Positions 59,201-64,000 of a stretch of 64,000 bases of DNA are shown piece by piece (position 1 is the stretch's first letter; every line of letters begins with the position of its first letter). The position numbers and the translations under genes are program-made. The stretch spans positions 19,273,571 to 19,337,570 of the forward strand of contig CM035806.1 of the NCBI GenBank assembly GCA_020466095.1. The letters run 5' to 3'. The notes beneath the pieces were generated by a model. The model did not search any database. It worked only from the letters and a program-made list of their open reading frames with translations, and was not told where the DNA came from. This DNA comes from Chlorops oryzae. Its lineage: Eukaryota > Arthropoda > Insecta > Diptera > Chloropidae.

Positions 59201-61089
59201 AATTACTCACAAAATTTGTAATGAGTTTATCTTAAAACCGATTCTATGATAGACTACAATTATTTGAAAAGGCTTGATTGAAAAAAAAAAAAAAAAAAAA
59301 AATTTAAATTCACTTAATGAAAAATCGTTACATAACTTTCAAAGAACATTTAAAAGAAAGAAAAAAAAATTTTTTTTTTTTTTTGGAATTTTCCTTTGCA
59401 TTTTTATCAATTTGATTTTCTTTTTAAAATAACACTTTTGAGCATAAAATGCGAGAGCGAGCCAATTTTAAGTTTTTGCTTTCTAATGACATTCGAGCGA
59501 AAAAAAAAGAAAAAAAACATGGAAAAAATAAATAAATTAATAACAAGAAAAACTCTGAAAACGCTAAGGGGCCAGACGAGGCAGCCTTATTTTCCCCATT
59601 ACACTTTTAAAGAGAAAATATATTTTTGATTTTTTTATATTTTTCTTAATCACATATTTAAGAGGTCCACATTTGCTTTTTGCATTTTGGTTTTTTTTTA
59701 CACTCTTTAATATTAAAAAAAAAATTTTTTTTATTCTTAAAATTAAATGTGCTTAAAATTATAAATTTAGAAACGATGGCAAAAGATTTGGAAATATTTC
59801 AGATATTTCTTTTCATTTGCTTGAGTAATTAAGCCAAAATGGTTAAACCTTTTTAGTTTCTGTCAAAGAAATAGTACAATGAAAATAAAATCAAGTAAAA
59901 TGAGATTTGGAATTTCGAAATTCCAAAAAGTCCCATAAAATCTTATCATTTTTTCATGGCATTTTGTTATTCGAAATACCTTAAGAATTCATCAAATGGA
60001 TCTTGAAGGAATTCGAAAAGAGTAATCAAGCTAATGAAATCTCAGAGGTCTTATGAGAAGCTCATTGAGAAAGCAATTACATTTGTGTTTACTTAAGATC
60101 TTCGTTTAAAAGAAAATAAAAGAAAAGAAAAGATAATAAGAAATATGTATAAAAAAGTTTTTGTTGATGGAAATTACATAGTTTCTGTTTTCCTGTCGTT
60201 AAATGTTTAATTCCCTTTTATCGAATGGGCATAAAAATGGGGCTAGGAAATTTTGTAAACATATATTTGATGTGTTTTACATCAATTAATTGAGAGAGAA
60301 AGAGAGGGAGAGCGATTGAGATTGAGAGCGGGAGCGAGAGGGAGAGTGATTGAGATTGAGACTGAGACTGAGAGCGAGAAAAAACATCGGATTTGTAATG
60401 AAAAAGTCACTAAAAATAGCTTTACATGCACAATTTTGACGTTCTCATTTTCCATTCGATTGGTGGGAAAATAGTGGCAAGGTAGCACGGATGCATTGCG
60501 TGTTCAAGGAAAACATTTGGAGCACGAAATGAATGGCACGGCACTTATGCATAAAAGCTAAATTCTTTGACCCCAAACGGCATGCGTTGGGTCAAAAGGT
60601 AACACGTCAATTATATTCTTTTAACGTCGCTCAAATAAATAAAAAAAGAGGGATATAATAAAAAGAAAAAATTACATCTATTAATATAATTAAATTAATC
60701 GATCTATTGCTCTTGAAGTAATGACCTTATTTTTTTTTTTTTTTTGTTTTTGTTTTTTGTTGAGAACGAATTCGAAGTGAAAATAATGTGGAATTTTCGT
60801 GTCTTACACACACGCACAAACACGCACATTCAAATCGGTCAGAAGCGTATATGTAGATCGGGGACATTTTTTAAAATGATATTACGTTTTTTCTGTTACT
60901 GACTTTCATCAGCGGGACACAGTTTGTTGTAGACAGTCGCCTTGGCCTTGAAAAAATTTCAAAAATGAACTTAATGGCAGTGGACGAGGCCTCTCATATT
61001 TATGTAGGTAGAAATCGTCATTACTGCTAATTTCCTCCATATAATCATATTGATCATCATCAACATCAGCATCATCAGAATCAACGCCA

Positions 61090-61194
61090 TAATCATAATC
61101 ACAATCATCATCATCATCATCAAAGTCATCATCATCATTATCATTATCATTATCATTACCATGATCATCAAAGTCATCATCATCATCATCAAAG

Positions 61195-61229
<35 letters not shown>

Positions 61230-61275
61230 GTCATCATCATCATCATCATCATCATCGTCGTCGTCATCATTATCA
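61090..61275 (+). repeat. (ATC)n trinucleotide tract, about 180 bp
   Basis: ATC/CATCAT triplets with recurrent AAAGTC interruptions; the CATCATCAAAGT word recurs at least five times. Met or Ile frames across it are artefacts. Confidence 0.95.
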
Positions 61276-62267
61276 CAATCTTATAATTTGTAAGCCACCT
61301 AGAACATAGAACTACCTGATCAGGAATTACTTTATTGCTTCCCACTCCCCTTTCTGCCACTTCTTCCTCATCAATGTTAGGTTAGGTTAGGTTATGAAGT
61401 GTAGGGCTTAGAATTATGTACATAAGTGTGAGAAATTTTAAAAAATTCACAATTCAATTAATTCGAAGGCAATTCAAAGATCCTTTCTTTTAATTAGGAA
61501 ATTTAGAAGCTTCCCCCGGCCTAATACTTACTTACAAAAGGTCATTATAGGATTTTTGTTTGTTTATTCGTTTGTTTGTTTGTTTCTTTGTTTGTTTCTG
61601 GGCTTATCTGTTTGACCTATAAGACTCGGTCCGAGCTAATAACAGAAAATTTACTGTACACACACTAAAGTAATTCAATTTATGGCTTACTTTATGAAAT
61701 CATTAATCAATTTACACAGTCATTTGTGAACAGTGTTTCGACGTCTGAGCCGAACTGATTTACGGTAATTATACCCACCGACACGCAGGCTTAGGGGGTA
61801 ATAAATTCGATTTATGTACCTACCGTTGCCTTGTTCAGCTTAAATCAATGCAGAAATATGGCAAAGAGAGTACTTAAGAATTGATAATATATATAGCTCT
61901 GGATTTGAAAAGAACAAGAACAAAAACAAAAACAAAAACAAAAGAAAGAACAACAACAATAACGAAAATAAAAACTGGTCACTCTATTAAGAACAAATCA
62001 AGCGCGGGGCAAAGTTTTCGTTTCTTTTTTTTTTCGTTTCATTTATTATTTTTGTCGAAGATACAAAAAAGGAATATTTGAACGCTCAAAAGTATGCTAC
62101 GCGCAATTTTCGTAGCAATTTTTCGTTCAAATCGATTCCGTTCACTTGTACGTAGCACAAAAAATCGTTAAATGAATATTGATGCTCGTGATTCGGCGAC
62201 TGCGAGCAAAATAAGAAGGAGCTCGTTTGCATGCAAATGAAGGATTTAAAAGCCAGAGTCTAAGTAG

Positions 62268-62314
62268 AGGAACAAAAAACAAAGCAAAACAAAACAAAAC
62301 AAAACAAACAAAAA
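62268..62314 (+). repeat. (AAAAC)n tract
   Basis: About eight AACAAA/AAAAC units. A similar (AAAAAC)n tract lies at 61915..61945. Confidence 0.85.
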
Positions 62315-64000
62315 TGAAAGCATAGAACATCTGCCAATGATGCTGTGGAAGGCAGTTCAAATTGCTACCCGAAGCCGCCACGTACGAATTATTCCTCTAA
62401 TGAGATATACGTGAGATCTTTTCATGCAAAGTAGAGTTTTCCGAACAGGTTAGCATAACAAAGTCAGCCCCAGGAATCTTTCAACTAATACCAACTTTCA
62501 AATCAATTCAAATCTATTCAAATATTCACTTGCATTTCTCGCTAAAAGAAAAGTGAAACCTGAAAACATTTCAAGGCTTCAAAGAAAGCAACAAAATGGC
62601 AAATAAAAGAGGGTAAAATGGAGAAGGCAAAAGGGTTCAAGTCCTTTTGAAAGCCTCTTAGCTCGCTTAGATATCGCTCTCTTATGCTCAAGAGAACAGT
62701 GCAAATGGACTCGATATTCCCGCATAAGAATGAATGAAGTTATTGAGTCTTGAACTTTGGAAATGCGTATTCCATTCCTCTTTTCCAGCATTCGTTTAAA
62801 CAACAAGATAAAGAGCCATTTAATGCCATCGGGTCTTCTGAATTTAAATTCATCTTTCAATGTATTCCGTCGTTTCTGTTTGAATCCTTTTATGGCGAAG
62901 TCATTAATTCACTTAGCCAAGTTGTTTTTTTGCCAGAGATGAAAGATGATTTTCATCTTCCTTTTTCGTTTTTTCGCTCTTTTCGCGACGAAATTTTAAA
63001 TTCGAATATACATATCTATGAATGTATGTAAATATATGCGAGGAAAATGCATACAAACAGCATGCATGGGTATGTATGTGTGGGAAAATATGATGCCAAA
63101 AGCATAACCGCAACTCTTTCATTTCGACTGCTTTCCTCTCAAGAAATTATTTCGTTTATAAGAGCAGCTGTTTACCTACTTTAATTACGCATGCAATGTA
63201 CTTGTGCATACATTTATGTGTATACATACATACATACATATATTTGCATGTAAATGCGATGCACACACTCGGCGAGCACATCAGCAGAATGAAGCGTACA
63301 ATAACCCACTTGGAAGCACGCCACCGAATGAATTCTTGTAATTAATTTTCACGAAAAAACGAACAAAAGCAACACAAAAACGAGCCGCGGAGACGTGCGA
63401 AAAAGCAAAAGATCCCATATAAGAACTCAAAAAAAAATACAAATAAAAAAAAATAAATAAAATAAAATCCGGCAAAAATAAAATTATCAAACCAATCACG
63501 ATGTTATTACAATATTTGGCGCTTCATTCTCCTTAACGGTTCTCCTTCTTCCGTTGTATATTTGCTCTATCGAAGTTGCATTAAGGCACTTCGCGTTCGC
63601 GTTTGCATTCTCATAAGAACGAAGATGCTCTGCGTTCCGTTCCGTTTTGTCTCAATTCCTTTCGTTTCTGTTTATTTTGGCTACAGGAAAGTGGGTTACA
63701 AAAACCGTGCTATTTTCGTATTCAAATAAAAATAAATAAATATTTGGCAGTCGAATGAATATGCATAATTTCTTTGTTGCCAATAATCAATTTCGGAAAA
63801 AAGCAATAAATTGAAGGAAAAAAAAAAACCAAAAAATTAAAAAATAAAACACAAACATTTCGTGTTCTCTTTAATGGTCCGACGTGTGTAGAAAGTGCGG
63901 TTTCTATAAATAGCATAAAATTATAGTTTTCAAGTTTTATTTCCATTCTCCTGCAAGCAATGCGATCTGAGTGCGGGAGATACTCTCTCACTGGTTTCTC

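Larger units (their letters stand above)
55932..64000. other. Gene-free stretch to the window end
   Basis: Contains the HINE fragment, (TTC)n, (ATC)n, AAAAC tracts, A runs at 57409, 57496, 57658 and 59281, and GA-rich sequence at 60290..60380. No domain or convincing exon is visible. The 57.9 to 58.05 kb patch is GC-richer but has no supported frame. Confidence 0.45.

Noticed and set aside
61050..61286. Ile- and Met-rich frames
   Set aside because: Direct translation of the (ATC)n tract.
61378..61396. Short TTAGG/GGTTA repeat (about three units), like the insect telomere repeat
   Set aside because: Only three units at an internal position, and flies lack TTAGG telomeres; short runs of this kind are common in fly introns and intergenic DNA.

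Overview
The window reads as non-coding-rich, AT-rich nuclear DNA from a higher fly. Evidence for an insect nuclear genome: spliced exons with GT..AG introns, intact and decayed IS630-Tc1-mariner elements, many small inverted-repeat elements, long (TA)n, (CA)n, (GA)n and (TTC)n microsatellites, and poly-A/poly-T runs. The elements with terminal hairpins and a (TGTC)n block, and the P-protein (OCA2/hoepel-like) transporter, fit Diptera. A tephritid fruit fly is my best guess; genus cannot be settled from the sequence.

Host genes are few. (1) 21175..21571 (+) holds the last two coding exons of a small secreted-type protein: one complete LDL-receptor class A domain, then a 19-codon terminal exon ending in Gly-Arg. 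The layout recalls insect LDLa-containing neuropeptide precursors (prohormone-4/IDLSRF type), but upstream exons were not found. An A-rich stretch loaded with CA and TA repeats follows and may be a long 3' UTR. (2) 44517..46736 (+) is an intact single-exon 739-residue membrane transporter of the OCA2/P-protein/hoepel family whose two signature Asp-Asn motifs are altered. (3) Two short GC-richer stretches at 34116..34201 and 34346..34410 look like possible terminal exons and are only weakly supported.

The rest is mostly mobile DNA and simple repeats. 1-19 kb carries a hAT-like miniature element with a perfect 8-bp target duplication (3507..3685), about six copies of an AGGGCAACAG-ended family and three of a CAGGGCT-ended family. 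26.8-28 kb is a TTA-flanked element with a TAA-flanked element nested inside it. 30400..31450 and 48346..49389 are two copies of a Transib-like element with ends resembling V(D)J recombination signals: a CACAGTG/CACAGTA heptamer, an A-rich nonamer, a 23-bp spacer at one end and 12 bp at the other, and 5-bp target duplications. 41193..42766 is an unusual element full of nested palindromes, with a 159-bp tandem duplication at its right edge that includes a tRNA-like head. 43699..43954 is a small element with a perfect 9-bp duplication. 49.7-55.4 kb holds two Helentron/HINE-like elements; one is interrupted by a structurally intact mariner (50028..51315) directly abutting a dead Tc1-like element (51320..52617), the other carries about nine 101-bp tandem repeats. 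55.4-64 kb has one perfect-ended miniature element and several microsatellites, and no gene I can support.

No operons, CRISPR arrays, rRNA genes or functional tRNA genes are visible. Apart from the two genes, most open reading frames here are translations of simple repeats or chance frames.
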